From positions 73,857-137,856 of the forward strand of contig JAPKHK010000010.1 of assembly GCA_026646885.1 (NCBI GenBank): 64,000 bases of DNA. The letters are read 5' to 3'. The notes beneath the pieces are model-generated. The model was not told the origin of the DNA. It did no database searches and worked only from the letters and a program-made list of their open reading frames with translations. A program made the position numbers and the translations under genes. This document shows, in pieces, positions 43,686 to 52,718 of this stretch. Source of the stretch: Casimicrobiaceae bacterium (GTDB taxonomy: Bacteria; Pseudomonadota; Gammaproteobacteria; Burkholderiales; Casimicrobiaceae). Numbering within the stretch: position 1 is the first letter of the stretch; the number at the start of each line of letters is the position of its first letter.

Positions 43686-44077
43686 TCGGCCTCGATACCA
43701 ACGTGTTGGTGCGCTACCTGGCGCAGGACGACCCGCAGCAATCCCCCAAAGCGACTCGCCTGATCGAGTCCCTCACGCAACAGATGCCCGGCCACGTGAC
43801 CGTGGTCGCCATGGCCGAACTGGTCTGGGTCTTGGCAGATTGCTATGCAACCCCGAAGAGCGAAATCTGCGCGATCTTGGAAAAGCTGCTGCGCACCAAG
43901 GAGTTGCAGATTGCGCAAGGCGCCGCGGTATGGCAAGCGTTGCGCGAGTACCGTACCGCGAAGGCGGATTTTGCCGATTGCCTCATCAACAAATTGGCGC
44001 AGGCTGCGGGCTGCACTCACACGGCAACTTTCGATCGTGGCGCGGCGAAAAGTGATGGGATGCGCTTGATCGACTAA
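43682..44077 (+). CDS. vapC: VapC-type PIN-domain toxin
   Basis: 131 residues. PIN motif residues are visible in MIGLDTNVLVRYLAQDDPQQ, VVAMAELVWVLADCY, KADFADCLINKLAQAAGCTH and TATFDRGAAKSDG, giving the acidic metal-binding set. Translation is coupled with the antitoxin (ATGA overlap). Ribonuclease toxin of a second VapBC pair, of a different antitoxin type from the one at 16.5 kb. Confidence 0.9.
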   Translation: MIGLDTNVLVRYLAQDDPQQSPKATRLIESLTQQMPGHVTVVAMAELVWVLADCYATPKSEICAILEKLLRTKELQIAQGAAVWQALREYRTAKADFADCLINKLAQAAGCTHTATFDRGAAKSDGMRLID

Positions 44078-44096
44078 GGCACACTTCGTTGGCCCC

Positions 44097-45236
44097 TTAT
44101 CGCCCGGTGACGATATGCACCGTACAAGCCTGCGCATCCTCCGCCTGGCTGCCGCCCATGATTTGGGCAAGGCCGTGCCGCACGCCCGGCACTTGCCGCG
44201 CACCCGCTTCACCGCGCAGTTGAGTGACGATTTCGCACACTTGCGCCACGCCCGAAGCACCGGGCGGATGCCCGCGCGCCTGCAGGCCGCCTGAGGGGTT
44301 CACCGGCACCCGGCCGCCCAAGGCGCTGGCACCGCTTTCCACCATCCGGCCGCCTTCTCCGGGCGCGCACAAGCCCAAACCCTCGCAATGCACGATTTCG
44401 CAAATGGTAAAAGCGTCGTGCACCTCGACCACGTCGATGTCTTCAGGCTGGAGACCGGCTTGCGCGTAGGCTTCGCGGGCGGCGCGCACTTCGCACTCCC
44501 AACGCGTGAGGTCGCGCAGGTTCTCGTAGCGCCCGCTGGTCAGCACCGAGGCCGCCAGCCGCGTATCGCGCGCACTTCTCTTTTGCGCCCGCAGCACCAC
44601 CGCCGCGGCGCCGTCGCTGTTGGGGCAGCAGGAGTAAAGCGTCAGCGGGTCGGCGATCATGGGCGAATCCAGCACTTCCTGCAAGCTAACGAGTTTGTTG
44701 AACTGCGCCAACGCATTGAGGCTGCCGTGATAATGATTTTTTACCGAAACCTGGGCCATTTGTTCGGCGGTAGTACCGTACCGCGCCTGATGTTGTTGCG
44801 CCACCAGGGCAAAAGTGGCGGGAAAGATTTCGCCCAGGCGGGTTTCCGGGTCGGCAGTTCCCACTCGCAGTACGCTGCCTTTGGGCATGGCGGCTTTGTC
44901 GATGCCCAGCACCAGCACCGCTTCGTGGTAACCCGCGGCGATGTCGCGCGCGGCCAAATACAGGGCCGTGGAGCCCGAAGCGCAAGCGTTACTGACGTTG
45001 ACCACCGGCAGGCCGCGCAAGCCGGCCTCCCAACCCACGGCTTGTCCGGGCGCGCCTTCCCCTTGCAGCAACATGCCGAGCGCGCTGCCGCAATAGATGG
45101 CACCGATTTCGGCGGGTTCGCTGCCGGCGTCCACCAAGGCCTGCAGCACCGCTTCGCGGCCCAGATCGCGAAGACTGCGCTGCGGCCAGCGTCCGAAGGG
45201 CGTCATGCCCATGCCGGCGATCCAGACGGGCTTCAT
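44097..45236 (-). CDS. thiolase-superfamily enzyme (SCP2-thiolase/aldolase type)
   Basis: 379 residues. The nucleophilic Cys of thiolases is C85 in NVSNACASGSTALYLAA. Other conserved parts are VVEVHDAFTICEIVHCEGLG and PSGGLQARGHPPGASGVAQV. In true thiolases a second Cys sits in a CxGGG loop near the C-terminus; here that loop reads GLAQIMGGSQAED without Cys. Together with the adjacent DUF35 gene this recalls steroid side-chain Ltp2/ChsH2-type retro-aldolases. Either CoA-dependent C-C cleavage or transfer is possible. Last gene of the long catabolic operon; its ATG overlaps the DUF35 stop. Confidence 0.85.
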   Translation of the reverse strand: MKPVWIAGMGMTPFGRWPQRSLRDLGREAVLQALVDAGSEPAEIGAIYCGSALGMLLQGEGAPGQAVGWEAGLRGLPVVNVSNACASGSTALYLAARDIAAGYHEAVLVLGIDKAAMPKGSVLRVGTADPETRLGEIFPATFALVAQQHQARYGTTAEQMAQVSVKNHYHGSLNALAQFNKLVSLQEVLDSPMIADPLTLYSCCPNSDGAAAVVLRAQKRSARDTRLAASVLTSGRYENLRDLTRWECEVRAAREAYAQAGLQPEDIDVVEVHDAFTICEIVHCEGLGLCAPGEGGRMVESGASALGGRVPVNPSGGLQARGHPPGASGVAQVCEIVTQLRGEAGARQVPGVRHGLAQIMGGSQAEDAQACTVHIVTGR

Positions 45237-45649
45237 GGCCTTCCCCGCGGACGAAAAAAATGCACCGTGAGCAACTCATGGCCCAAGTGCAGCGTCTCGA
45301 ATCCCAATTCCACCGGCGTACCGGGTTGAAAATACTCGGGCACCGCGCCGGTGAATCGCGTGAACACACCCACGCCGCCGACCGCCGCATAGCCATAAGC
45401 GTAGGGCGGTTCGTGGCCCAGGGCCGAGCGCACGCGAACGACGGTGCTGGCTCGCACCAGGCCGGTTTTTTCGAGCGCCTGCTCCACCAAGCGGCCTTGA
45501 AGGAAACACTGCGGGCACACCACCCGCGCTGGAAAAAAAACGCTGCCGCAAGATTCGCAGCGCGAACCAAGCAACACGCCGCGTGTCAGGTCGAACAGGG
45601 GGGCGCCATCCGCGGCATGCAGCGGCTTGGGAAGATGCGTTTTGCTCAC
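45233..45649 (-). CDS. DUF35 OB-fold/zinc-ribbon protein
   Basis: 138 residues from GTG 45649 (SKTHLPKPLHAADG). The zinc ribbon is made by CESCGSVFFPARVVCPQC. An OB-fold follows with VVRVRSALGHEPPYAYGYAA and VELGFETLHLGHELLTVHFF. DUF35 proteins are obligate partners of thiolase-fold enzymes, donating the zinc ribbon and substrate-binding surface. The next gene is exactly such an enzyme, overlapping by 4 bp. A GAGGG ribosome site lies eight bases before the GTG. Confidence 0.87.
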   Translation of the reverse strand: MSKTHLPKPLHAADGAPLFDLTRGVLLGSRCESCGSVFFPARVVCPQCFLQGRLVEQALEKTGLVRASTVVRVRSALGHEPPYAYGYAAVGGVGVFTRFTGAVPEYFQPGTPVELGFETLHLGHELLTVHFFRPRGRP

Positions 45650-45650
45650 C

Positions 45651-46397
45651 TCAGAAACCCTCGAAGCCGCCAGCCACATGCAGCACTTGGCGGGAAACAT
45701 AACGCGCCGCGTCGGAGGCGAAAAAAAGCACCGCGCTGGCGATGTCGTCCACCTCGCCCATGCGGCGCATCGGCACGCTGGCCAGCAGCCGTTCGCGCAC
45801 CGGTTGCGGCAGGGTTTGCGCCTTGGGTGTGTCGATGAGCCCGGGAGCGACGCAGTTGACGCCTATGCCGTCGCGGGCCAGTTCCAGCCCCAGTGACCGC
45901 GTCAGCCCCACCAACCCCGCCTTGGCCGCGGCGTAATTGCTCTGCCCGACGTTGCCGCGATAAGCCATCGAGGCAATGTTGACGATACACCCGCAACCGC
46001 TTTCCTTGAGCGCCGAATGGGCAGCGCGGCTGCACAAGAACGCGGCCTTGAGGTTGAGGTCCATCACTCGGTCCCACTGCGCCTCGCTCATTTTGGGAAG
46101 CAGCGCGTCCTCGATGCCGCCAGCGTTGTTGACTAGCACGTGCAGTTCACCCCAGCAAGCCAGCGTGAGTTCGATCATTGCCTCCACTTGCTTCACCCGC
46201 GTGATGTCAGCACCATTGGCCATGGCCTGACCTCCGACGGCCCGAATCTCCTCCACCACGCCCTCGGCACGGGGTAAGTCCCGGTCGTTCACTAGCACCC
46301 GCGCACCGGCCGCGGCAAACGCCAGAGCGATGCCGCGACCGATGTCCCCACCCCCGCCGGTGACGATGACTACCTTTTTTTCGAAATCGAGGCGCAT
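45651..46397 (-). CDS. SDR-family 3-oxoacyl reductase (FabG-like)
   Basis: 248 residues. The nucleotide-binding motif is VVIVTGGGGDIGRGIALAFA, then VLVNNAGGIED. The catalytic Ser is in IVNIASMAYRGN and the Tyr/Lys pair is in SNYAAAKAGLVGLTRSLG. The product end VSRQVLHVAGGFEGF fits hydroxyacyl-CoA or oxoacyl dehydrogenases of catabolic operons. It lies 1 bp from the ligase gene and 1 bp from the DUF35 gene. Confidence 0.9.
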   Translation of the reverse strand: MRLDFEKKVVIVTGGGGDIGRGIALAFAAAGARVLVNDRDLPRAEGVVEEIRAVGGQAMANGADITRVKQVEAMIELTLACWGELHVLVNNAGGIEDALLPKMSEAQWDRVMDLNLKAAFLCSRAAHSALKESGCGCIVNIASMAYRGNVGQSNYAAAKAGLVGLTRSLGLELARDGIGVNCVAPGLIDTPKAQTLPQPVRERLLASVPMRRMGEVDDIASAVLFFASDAARYVSRQVLHVAGGFEGF

Positions 46398-47930
46398 TCA
46401 GACCTTTCGCGTTTGACCTTGCCAGTAGGGTGCGCGCAGGACGCGCTTCAAGACCTTGCCTGCGGCGTTCTTGGGCAATTCGTGCACGAACTCGAGGTGC
46501 TTGGGCCGCTTGTAGCGGGCGATGCGTTCACCACAGAAAGCGATCAGTTGCTCGGCGCTGACGCTCTGCCCCGGACGGCAGACGATTGCTGCCGCGACGG
46601 CCTCACCCCATTGTTCGTCGGGAATACCGAAGCAGGCCGCTTCCAACACCGCCGGATGTTCGACGAGCACGTTTTCGATTTCTTTGGGATAAACGTTTTC
46701 CGCTCCCGAGATGATCATGTCCTTGACGCGATCGACGATGGTGAAAAAGCCGTCGCCTTCATTACGCGCCAAGTCGCCCGTGCGTATCCAGCCATCCTGA
46801 ATGGTTTCGCGAGTGGCCTGCTCGTTGCCCCAATAGCCGATCATGCCCATGGGCTGCGCCGCGGAGAGGATCTCTCCCACTTCGCCGACGGCCGCGTCCC
46901 GCCCCGCTTCGCCGACGATGCGCAGATCGGCGCAATACACCTCGCGGCCGGTGGTGTGTGCTCGGGTGGCATGATCCTCGGGGCGCAGCACCGAGGTCAT
47001 GCCGATCTCGCACATGCCATAGAACTGATAGAAGCCCGCATCGAAGCGCGCCCGCGCTTTGGCCAGTATCGGGGCGGCGATCGGCGAGGAGCCGTACCAG
47101 ATCTTCCGGAGACTGGAGGCATCGAGATTCTGTGCTGCCGCATCGTTCACCAACAGCGCCAGCATGGTAGGCACCCACATGGTCACGCTCACCTTGTGCT
47201 GGGCCACCAAGGTCAGTTGCTCGGAAGGCACAAAACCTTTGCCCGCGATCACCGCCGTGGCGCCCACCAAGAGTGCCGGCAAGAGCATGCCGTTGATGCC
47301 GCCGTTGTGAAATAGCGGCAGGTTCACCAAGGCCACATCGTCGCCCCGGAGGTCGCCTTCAAAAGCAATGGCCAAATGATTGGTGAGGTAAGCGCGATGC
47401 GAAAACAACACGCCCTTGGGAAAGCCGGTGGTGCCGCTGGTGTAGATGATCATCGCCGCGGACTCGGGGTCCACCGCCACGGCCGGCTCGCTCTCCGGCT
47501 GCCCGGCGGCCAAGCCGGCGAGACTGTCCGCATCGCTGCCGGCGATGGCCACAAGCCGCGGTGTGGCGGCGAGCGCGGCATGCGCTTGCTGGGCGCGCTC
47601 GAAATAGCCGGGTCCACAAAAAAGAAACTTGGGCGTGCAATTGCCGCTCACAAAAGCGATCTCTTCGTTGCTGTAGCGAAAGTTGTAGGGCACGAGAAAC
47701 GCGCCCACTTTCAACGCCGCCAGGGCCACGATCACGAACTCCAGCGAGTTTTCGCAGAGCAAACCCATGCGGTGGCCCGGCGCCACACCCCGGCTCAGCA
47801 AGCCCTGGGCCAGGCGGTTGACCGCAGCATTGAGGGCTTGATAACTCAAGCTGGCTTCGCCCATGATCACCGCAGTTTTGTGCGGATGGCGCTTGGCGCC
47901 CAGACGGATGATGTCACCTATGACCTTCAT
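46398..47930 (-). CDS. acyl-CoA ligase (ANL superfamily)
   Basis: 510 residues from ATG 47930 (MKVIGDIIRLGAK), which overlaps the SDR stop. ANL motifs are AAMIIYTSGTTGFPKGVLFS, FYQFYGMCEIGMTSVLRP, DGWIRTGDLARNEGDGFFTI, KDMIISGAENVYPKEIENVL, and the catalytic lysine in ELPKNAAGKVLKRVLRAPYW. It activates the imported carboxylic acid with CoA. The N-terminus resembles feruloyl/cyclohexanecarboxyl-CoA and long-chain ligases, so the substrate is undetermined. Confidence 0.9.
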   Translation of the reverse strand: MKVIGDIIRLGAKRHPHKTAVIMGEASLSYQALNAAVNRLAQGLLSRGVAPGHRMGLLCENSLEFVIVALAALKVGAFLVPYNFRYSNEEIAFVSGNCTPKFLFCGPGYFERAQQAHAALAATPRLVAIAGSDADSLAGLAAGQPESEPAVAVDPESAAMIIYTSGTTGFPKGVLFSHRAYLTNHLAIAFEGDLRGDDVALVNLPLFHNGGINGMLLPALLVGATAVIAGKGFVPSEQLTLVAQHKVSVTMWVPTMLALLVNDAAAQNLDASSLRKIWYGSSPIAAPILAKARARFDAGFYQFYGMCEIGMTSVLRPEDHATRAHTTGREVYCADLRIVGEAGRDAAVGEVGEILSAAQPMGMIGYWGNEQATRETIQDGWIRTGDLARNEGDGFFTIVDRVKDMIISGAENVYPKEIENVLVEHPAVLEAACFGIPDEQWGEAVAAAIVCRPGQSVSAEQLIAFCGERIARYKRPKHLEFVHELPKNAAGKVLKRVLRAPYWQGQTRKV

Positions 47931-48739
47931 GTTCCCTCCTGCCGCCCCGCCCGGCTCAAGCGCTCGCGCAGGTATTCGTCCACGGCGGCGCTTAGACCCG
48001 CGCCACCATCGTGTTCCAGCACTTGGCCGTTGATGTTCCCCGCTGCCGGGCTCACCAGGAACACCACCAGCGCGGCGAGATCGGCGGGTTCGGACATCTG
48101 GCGCGTGGGGCATTCTTGCAGTCCGGCGCTTATGAAACCACTGCCGCGCTCCTGCAAAGCGAGGTTGGCGGGCGAGGCGATCAGCCCAGGCGCAATGGCG
48201 TTCACCGTGATGCCATGAGGCCCCAGTTCTTTGGCGGCGCTGCGCATCAGGCCGAGCTGCCCGGCCTTGGCGGCACTGTAGGCACCGCTACCCACTGCGC
48301 CATACACTCCGGCCAGTGAGGAGATCAGCACCACGCGGCCGAAACCCGCTGAGCGCATGGCCACCGCGGTCGCGCGCAGGCCAAAGAAAGCGCCGTCGAG
48401 ATGGACCGCCATGGTCTGACGCCATTGCGCATCGCTCATTTCACTCAGATAGCCAAACTCACCCGGGGTACCGGCGCAGTGTACGAAAATGGTCGGAGCG
48501 CAACCGGCGGCAGCAAAGGCGTCTGCGGCGGATTGCATCGCCTGCGCATCGCCGACATCCACGCCGCGCATTTCGCTGCGGCTGGCGGGAAGCTTACCGC
48601 GCAAGCGTTCGAGGCCGGCTTGGTCCTGGTCGGTGGCACAAATGCCGTGCCCCGCGGCGCCCAGCGCCTCGCAGACCGCCGCGCCCAAGGCGCCCGCGGC
48701 GCCGGTCACCCACGCCCAGCGCGGTGTCGATTCAGCCAC
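47927..48739 (-). CDS. SDR-family oxidoreductase
   Basis: 270 residues from GTG 48739; a TTG one codon upstream is possible. The Rossmann motif is AWVTGAAGALGAAVCEALGA, then FVHCAGTPGEFG. The active site is VVLISSLAGVYGAVGSGAYS, followed by AAKAGQLGLMRSAAKELGPH. The C-terminus NINGQVLEHDGGAGLSA is typical. It is a second reductase in the operon, placed between the transporter and the ligase and overlapping both neighbours by 4-8 bp. Confidence 0.87.
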   Translation of the reverse strand: MAESTPRWAWVTGAAGALGAAVCEALGAAGHGICATDQDQAGLERLRGKLPASRSEMRGVDVGDAQAMQSAADAFAAAGCAPTIFVHCAGTPGEFGYLSEMSDAQWRQTMAVHLDGAFFGLRATAVAMRSAGFGRVVLISSLAGVYGAVGSGAYSAAKAGQLGLMRSAAKELGPHGITVNAIAPGLIASPANLALQERGSGFISAGLQECPTRQMSEPADLAALVVFLVSPAAGNINGQVLEHDGGAGLSAAVDEYLRERLSRAGRQEGT

Positions 48740-49436
48740 CAAGGTACAACTCCCGCACCCGATCTTGGGTGCGCAATTGCGCGGCCGGCCCTTCCAAGGT
48801 CACGCGCCCCAGTTCCATGACATAACCGCGATCGGCGAGCCCCAGCGCCATACGCGCGTTTTGCTCCACCAGCAGCACGGTGCGCCCCTGTTGGCGCAGC
48901 ATGCCGATGGCCTCGAAGATGGCCCTCACCAGCAAAGGCGCCAGACCGATCGAGGGCTCGTCCAGCAGCACCAATTGCGGGCGGGCCATGAGTGCGCGGC
49001 CGATGGCCAACATTTGTTGCTCGCCGCCGGAGAGCGTGCCGGCCTTTTGCTGCAAACGCTCAGCCAAGCGCGGAAAAAGCGCCAGCACGACCTCGAGGTC
49101 CTGGCGCTGCGCGCCGCCATGCACGAAAGCCCCCAACTCCAAATTCTCCAGCACCGTCATGGGCCCGAAGAGGCGCCGCGACTCCGGCACCACCACCAAG
49201 GCCTGCCGGGCGATATCCGCCGGCGCGAGCCCCAGGAGGTTGGCGCCGCGAAACTGAATCTCGCCGCGCGCCTGCGGCGCCAAGCCGGCCACCGCCTTGA
49301 TCAGCGACGACTTGCCGGCACCGTTGGCGCCGATCAGGGCGACGATTTCCCCTTCCTCGACCTGCAAGCTGACGCCACGCAGCGCCTGGATGTTGCCGTA
49401 GGCGAGATGGAGATCGCGCACTTCAAGCAGCGCCAT
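48732..49436 (-). CDS. livF: branched-chain-amino-acid-type ABC transporter ATPase (LivF-like)
   Basis: 234 residues. Walker A is ALIGANGAGKSSLIKAVAGL, the signature is TLSGGEQQMLAIGRALMARP, Walker B is LVLLDEPSIGLAPLLVRAI, and the switch is VLLVEQNARMALGLADRGYV. The short length and the VEQN switch mark LivF. It overlaps the LivG gene by 14 bp. The neighbourhood suggests that it imports an organic acid for CoA activation rather than leucine. Confidence 0.9.
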   Translation of the reverse strand: MALLEVRDLHLAYGNIQALRGVSLQVEEGEIVALIGANGAGKSSLIKAVAGLAPQARGEIQFRGANLLGLAPADIARQALVVVPESRRLFGPMTVLENLELGAFVHGGAQRQDLEVVLALFPRLAERLQQKAGTLSGGEQQMLAIGRALMARPQLVLLDEPSIGLAPLLVRAIFEAIGMLRQQGRTVLLVEQNARMALGLADRGYVMELGRVTLEGPAAQLRTQDRVRELYLGG

Positions 49437-50187
49437 CGTCGCTCCCGAGATAGGCGGTGATCACCGCCGGGTCGTTGCGAATGGCGGCGGGCGCCCCATC
49501 GGCGATTTTCTCCCCGAAATTGAGCACCACGATGCGATCGGACACTTGCATCACGAAGCGCATGTGGTGCTCGATCACCAAGAGCGTGAGACCTTGGCCA
49601 CGCAGCTTGAGCAGCAACTGGCCCAGTTGTTCGGTTTCGCTGTCGTTCAAGCCCGCGGCCGGCTCGTCGAGCAATAGGAGTTTGGGCTCGGTGGCCAGCG
49701 CCCGGGCGATTTCGACATAACGCTGCTCACCCAAGGGCAGCTCGCTGGCGATGCGCTCTTCGCGGCCGGACAGTCCTACCCAGTCGAGAAAGGCGCGTGC
49801 TCGCTCGCGTGCCGCCGCTTCCTCGCGCCGTGCCCCCCACAAGCCCAGACCGCAAGACCACAGGCCGGCTTTGCCGTGGCCATGACAGCCGAGCAAAACG
49901 TTTTCCAGAACGGTGAGGCTGCGAAAAAGCTGCGCCTGCTGAAAGGTGCGCGACAGGCCCCGCCGGGCGATCTGCTGCGGCGGCAAGCCGGACAGTGTTT
50001 CCTCCGCGAAACGCACGTCACCTTCCTGCGGGCGATAAACGCCAGAAATGACGTTGAAGAGCGTGGTTTTGCCGGCGCCGTTGGGGCCGATGACCGCGCG
50101 CACTTCGCCGGGCTGCACCTCGAAGCTCACGCCGCTCAGGGCCTTGAGCCCGGCAAAAGCCATCGATAGCCCGGCGACGCGCAGCAT
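49423..50187 (-). CDS. livG: branched-chain-amino-acid-type ABC transporter ATPase (LivG-like)
   Basis: 254 residues from ATG 50187, overlapping the LivM stop by one base. Walker A is AVIGPNGAGKTTLFNVISGV, the Q-loop is GLSRTFQQAQLFRSLTVLEN, the signature region is reduced to SELPLGEQRYVEIARALATE (degenerate SGG, common in LivG), and Walker B is KLLLLDEPAAGLNDSETEQL. The switch His is in LLVIEHHMRFVMQVSDRIVV. Forms the ATPase heterodimer with LivF. Confidence 0.9.
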   Translation of the reverse strand: MLRVAGLSMAFAGLKALSGVSFEVQPGEVRAVIGPNGAGKTTLFNVISGVYRPQEGDVRFAEETLSGLPPQQIARRGLSRTFQQAQLFRSLTVLENVLLGCHGHGKAGLWSCGLGLWGARREEAAARERARAFLDWVGLSGREERIASELPLGEQRYVEIARALATEPKLLLLDEPAAGLNDSETEQLGQLLLKLRGQGLTLLVIEHHMRFVMQVSDRIVVLNFGEKIADGAPAAIRNDPAVITAYLGSDDGAA

Positions 50188-51134
50188 CAGGATATCCTCG
50201 CCCAAGATCTTTTCACCAGCGCGCCCAGACCGCTGAGCAGCCCCGTGGGGAAGAAAGACATGATGATCACCAGCGCCAGACCAAAAGCCACCCGCTTGTA
50301 ATCGGCGAACGCAACCGCGTATTCATTGAGGTAAGTGAGCGCGAAAACGCCCAGCAAAGCGCCCCAGATGCGATCGAAGCCGCCGAAGGCCAGCACCAGG
50401 ATGATGTCGATGGCAAACATCACCGAGCCCGCCGCGGGAGAGACGAAGGTGACGAAGTGCGCATAAAAGCTGCCGCCCACGCTGGCAAACAGTGATGACA
50501 CGACGAAGATGCCGATCTTATGCCGGCTCACGTCCACCCCCAGCAGCATCGCCGCGCTTTCACCTTCCTTGATGGCGCGATAAGCGCGCCCCAGGCGCGA
50601 ATGCGCGAGATTCAGGGCGAACCACAAAGCGGCCAGCGTGACCGGCCAGAGCAGGAAATGAAAGGCCAGGTCGGTGGTAAGCGGGTAACCAAAGAAGCTC
50701 AAGCGCGGAATGCCCGAGAGGCCTTGCAGGCCACCGGTGAATCCGCCCAGTTCCTTGATCAACACTTCGACGATGATGGTAAAGCTCAATGTGGCGATGG
50801 CGAGGTAATGCCCGCGCAAGCGCAACACCACCCAACCGATGCCGGCCGCGACCAGGGCCGCGATTAGCTGTGCCAATAGCAGCGCGAGCCAAGGCGACAC
50901 CCCGTAGCGCTTGCTCAGGATGCCGGAGGCGTAAGCGCCCAGCGCAAAAAATGCGGCATGAGAGATCGAGAGCTGGCCGCAGTACCCCACCAGCAGGCAG
51001 AGCCCGATCGCGGGCAGGGCGTAGATGGCGACGAAGTTGAGGGTGTTGAGGAGATAACCGCTGCCCAGCGCCACCGGCGCCGCCAGCAAGAGCACGGCAA
51101 GTGCGAGCCAGATATGAAAGTCGCGGCGCGGCAT
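50187..51134 (-). CDS. livM: branched-chain-amino-acid-type ABC transporter permease (LivM-like)
   Basis: 315 residues with about ten hydrophobic helices. Family markers are NFVAIYALPAIGLCLLVGYC, GQLSISHAAFFALGAYASGI and the cytoplasmic loop AYRAIKEGESAAMLLGVDVS. The C-terminal helices GAHFVTF-like to GLALVIIMSFFPTGLLSGLG are typical. It lies 12 bp after the MmgE/PrpD gene. Confidence 0.9.
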   Translation of the reverse strand: MPRRDFHIWLALAVLLLAAPVALGSGYLLNTLNFVAIYALPAIGLCLLVGYCGQLSISHAAFFALGAYASGILSKRYGVSPWLALLLAQLIAALVAAGIGWVVLRLRGHYLAIATLSFTIIVEVLIKELGGFTGGLQGLSGIPRLSFFGYPLTTDLAFHFLLWPVTLAALWFALNLAHSRLGRAYRAIKEGESAAMLLGVDVSRHKIGIFVVSSLFASVGGSFYAHFVTFVSPAAGSVMFAIDIILVLAFGGFDRIWGALLGVFALTYLNEYAVAFADYKRVAFGLALVIIMSFFPTGLLSGLGALVKRSWARIS

Positions 51135-51146
51135 CGCTAACGGTGC

Positions 51147-52529
51147 TCAGTCAAACGCATCGAGCAAAAGCCGCACATCGGGCAGCGTCTCCAACGTGTC
51201 GATCCTTTCGCACAAGCGGTCGAGCGCTGCGGGCGCCGGCACCGTGGCCGCGCGGGCGGCACAGGCGTCGAGTTTCGCGCGCATTTGCAAAGGCGTCGGT
51301 GCCCGACCTGGCGCGCCGGTGGGGGTGTCGTTTTCGCCGCTCCAGAATGCCCCGCTGACCAATGCCGCAGTGAGCCGCGTTCGGCCGATCACCAGCGCGG
51401 TGCGCAAACTCTCGTCGGCCACCACCTCCACTTTGGCCGCCAAGGCAAGCGCCTGCGGATCGCCATAGGCCGCTTCGCGCATCTCTTCCAGAAACACCCG
51501 GCCGCGCAAGAGCGCGCTCGCCACGGTGTAAGGCAAGGAGAACTGCGCGTCGGCGCTCGACGCGGGGTTGATGCGGCTGGCGCGCGGCTGGCCCACTAGG
51601 CGCTCTACTTCGGGCGTCACCGTGAGCACGATGCGCTCGATGTTTTGCGTTTGCCCCTCGATCGCCATGCGCAGATCCAGCGCCAAGTCGATCGCCTCAT
51701 GCGTGGCACGGCACGACGCGTAGGGTTTCACCGAAATACGCTCGCCCAGAAACGTTTCGCCCAAACCCTCGGTCAGGGCTTCGATTTTCGGATCCGGCTC
51801 AAAGGTGCGCAAATAGCCCCAGCGGCCGAGCAAAAAATCTCTGGCGCCGGTGAACCCTTGCTCGGCCAGAAGCCCGGAAACCACGGCGCCCTGCGCCACG
51901 ATACCTTGCTGCAAACGCAAGGACAGAGCCCCTTCGAGTGCGCATTGCCCGTCGCCCACGGCGTGCGAAAAAGCGATGCCCAAGGCTTGCCGGCAGCGCT
52001 CGGCGTCCAATTGGAGCGCGTGCGCCACCGCCGCGGTGGGACCAAATATTTTGAACAAATTGTTGCGCCCGCTTTGCATGGCATTCTGACGCACCGTGAG
52101 CCCTAGGCGGATCTTCACATCCTGCCCTACCGCCAGCGCGGTGAGAAAATCGCGCCCGCTCAAACCGCCTCGGGCATCGGCCAGTGCCAACAGGGCCGGC
52201 ACCGCCGAGGCGGAAGGATGGACCGGCAGGAAGTCCACACAGTCGTCGATTTCCAGCGCCCGCGCCATGGCGCCATTGCACCAGGCCGCCAGCGGTGCCG
52301 GCAGACGCAAGCCGGAGGCCACCACCCGCGCCTGCGCGGCCCCGCCCCATTGCCGCGCCAAGCCGAGGATGGCGGGCAGCCCTTCAGCGGTGGAGCCGGC
52401 CAGCATCGCCGCCAAGGTGTCGAGGGTGCTGCGCCGCGCCGCGGCCACCGCCGCCGGGCTCAGGGCTTCGAAGCGGGCTGTGCTGACGTGTTCCGCCAAA
52501 CGAGCGCTGATGTCATCGCTGGTCATCAT
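51147..52529 (-). CDS. MmgE/PrpD family protein
   Basis: 460 residues. Conserved segments are DISARLAEHVSTARFEALSP, RRSTLDTLAAMLAGSTAEG, EIDDCVDFLPVHPSASAVPA, KIFGPTAAVAHALQLDAERC, ISVKPYASCRATHEAIDLAL and SSADAQFSLPYTVASALLRG. The family includes 2-methylcitrate dehydratase, cis-aconitate decarboxylase and many uncharacterised dehydratases and isomerases. The gene sits between livH and livM, an odd place for an enzyme, and tightly coupled to livM. It probably acts on a hydroxyacid or CoA-free intermediate of the imported compound. Confidence 0.85.
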   Translation of the reverse strand: MMTSDDISARLAEHVSTARFEALSPAAVAAARRSTLDTLAAMLAGSTAEGLPAILGLARQWGGAAQARVVASGLRLPAPLAAWCNGAMARALEIDDCVDFLPVHPSASAVPALLALADARGGLSGRDFLTALAVGQDVKIRLGLTVRQNAMQSGRNNLFKIFGPTAAVAHALQLDAERCRQALGIAFSHAVGDGQCALEGALSLRLQQGIVAQGAVVSGLLAEQGFTGARDFLLGRWGYLRTFEPDPKIEALTEGLGETFLGERISVKPYASCRATHEAIDLALDLRMAIEGQTQNIERIVLTVTPEVERLVGQPRASRINPASSADAQFSLPYTVASALLRGRVFLEEMREAAYGDPQALALAAKVEVVADESLRTALVIGRTRLTAALVSGAFWSGENDTPTGAPGRAPTPLQMRAKLDACAARAATVPAPAALDRLCERIDTLETLPDVRLLLDAFD

Positions 52530-52597
52530 GGAACCCTCCCCCCGGCCCCCTCCCCGCGGGAGGGGGTGACCATTGTTCGCGGGCTACGCCCGCTCCG
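52530..52597. repeat. 68-bp twin-hairpin repeat, copy 1
   Basis: Contains CCCCCTCCC-CGC-GGGAGGGGG (9-bp perfect stem) followed by GCGGGC-TAC-GCCCGC. It lies directly before the MmgE/PrpD start. Nearly identical to copy 2, 43 bp away. REP-like; such double hairpins within operons can slow mRNA decay or cap upstream expression. Confidence 0.7.
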
Positions 52598-52640
52598 GTT
52601 TGCTGACCGCGTCCCCTTCGGGCGGCCGGGCGGGGGCGCT

Positions 52641-52708
52641 GGAACCCTCCCCCCAGCCCCCTCCCCGCGGGAGGGGGTGACCATTGTTCGCGGGCGGCGC
52701 CCGCTCCG
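52641..52708. repeat. 68-bp twin-hairpin repeat, copy 2
   Basis: Same unit as at 52530, differing at a few bases (CCCAG for CCCGG; GGCG for CTAC in the second loop, which still pairs). It lies just after the livH stop. The two copies are in the same orientation. Confidence 0.7.
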
Positions 52709-52718
52709 CCTCGTTGCC

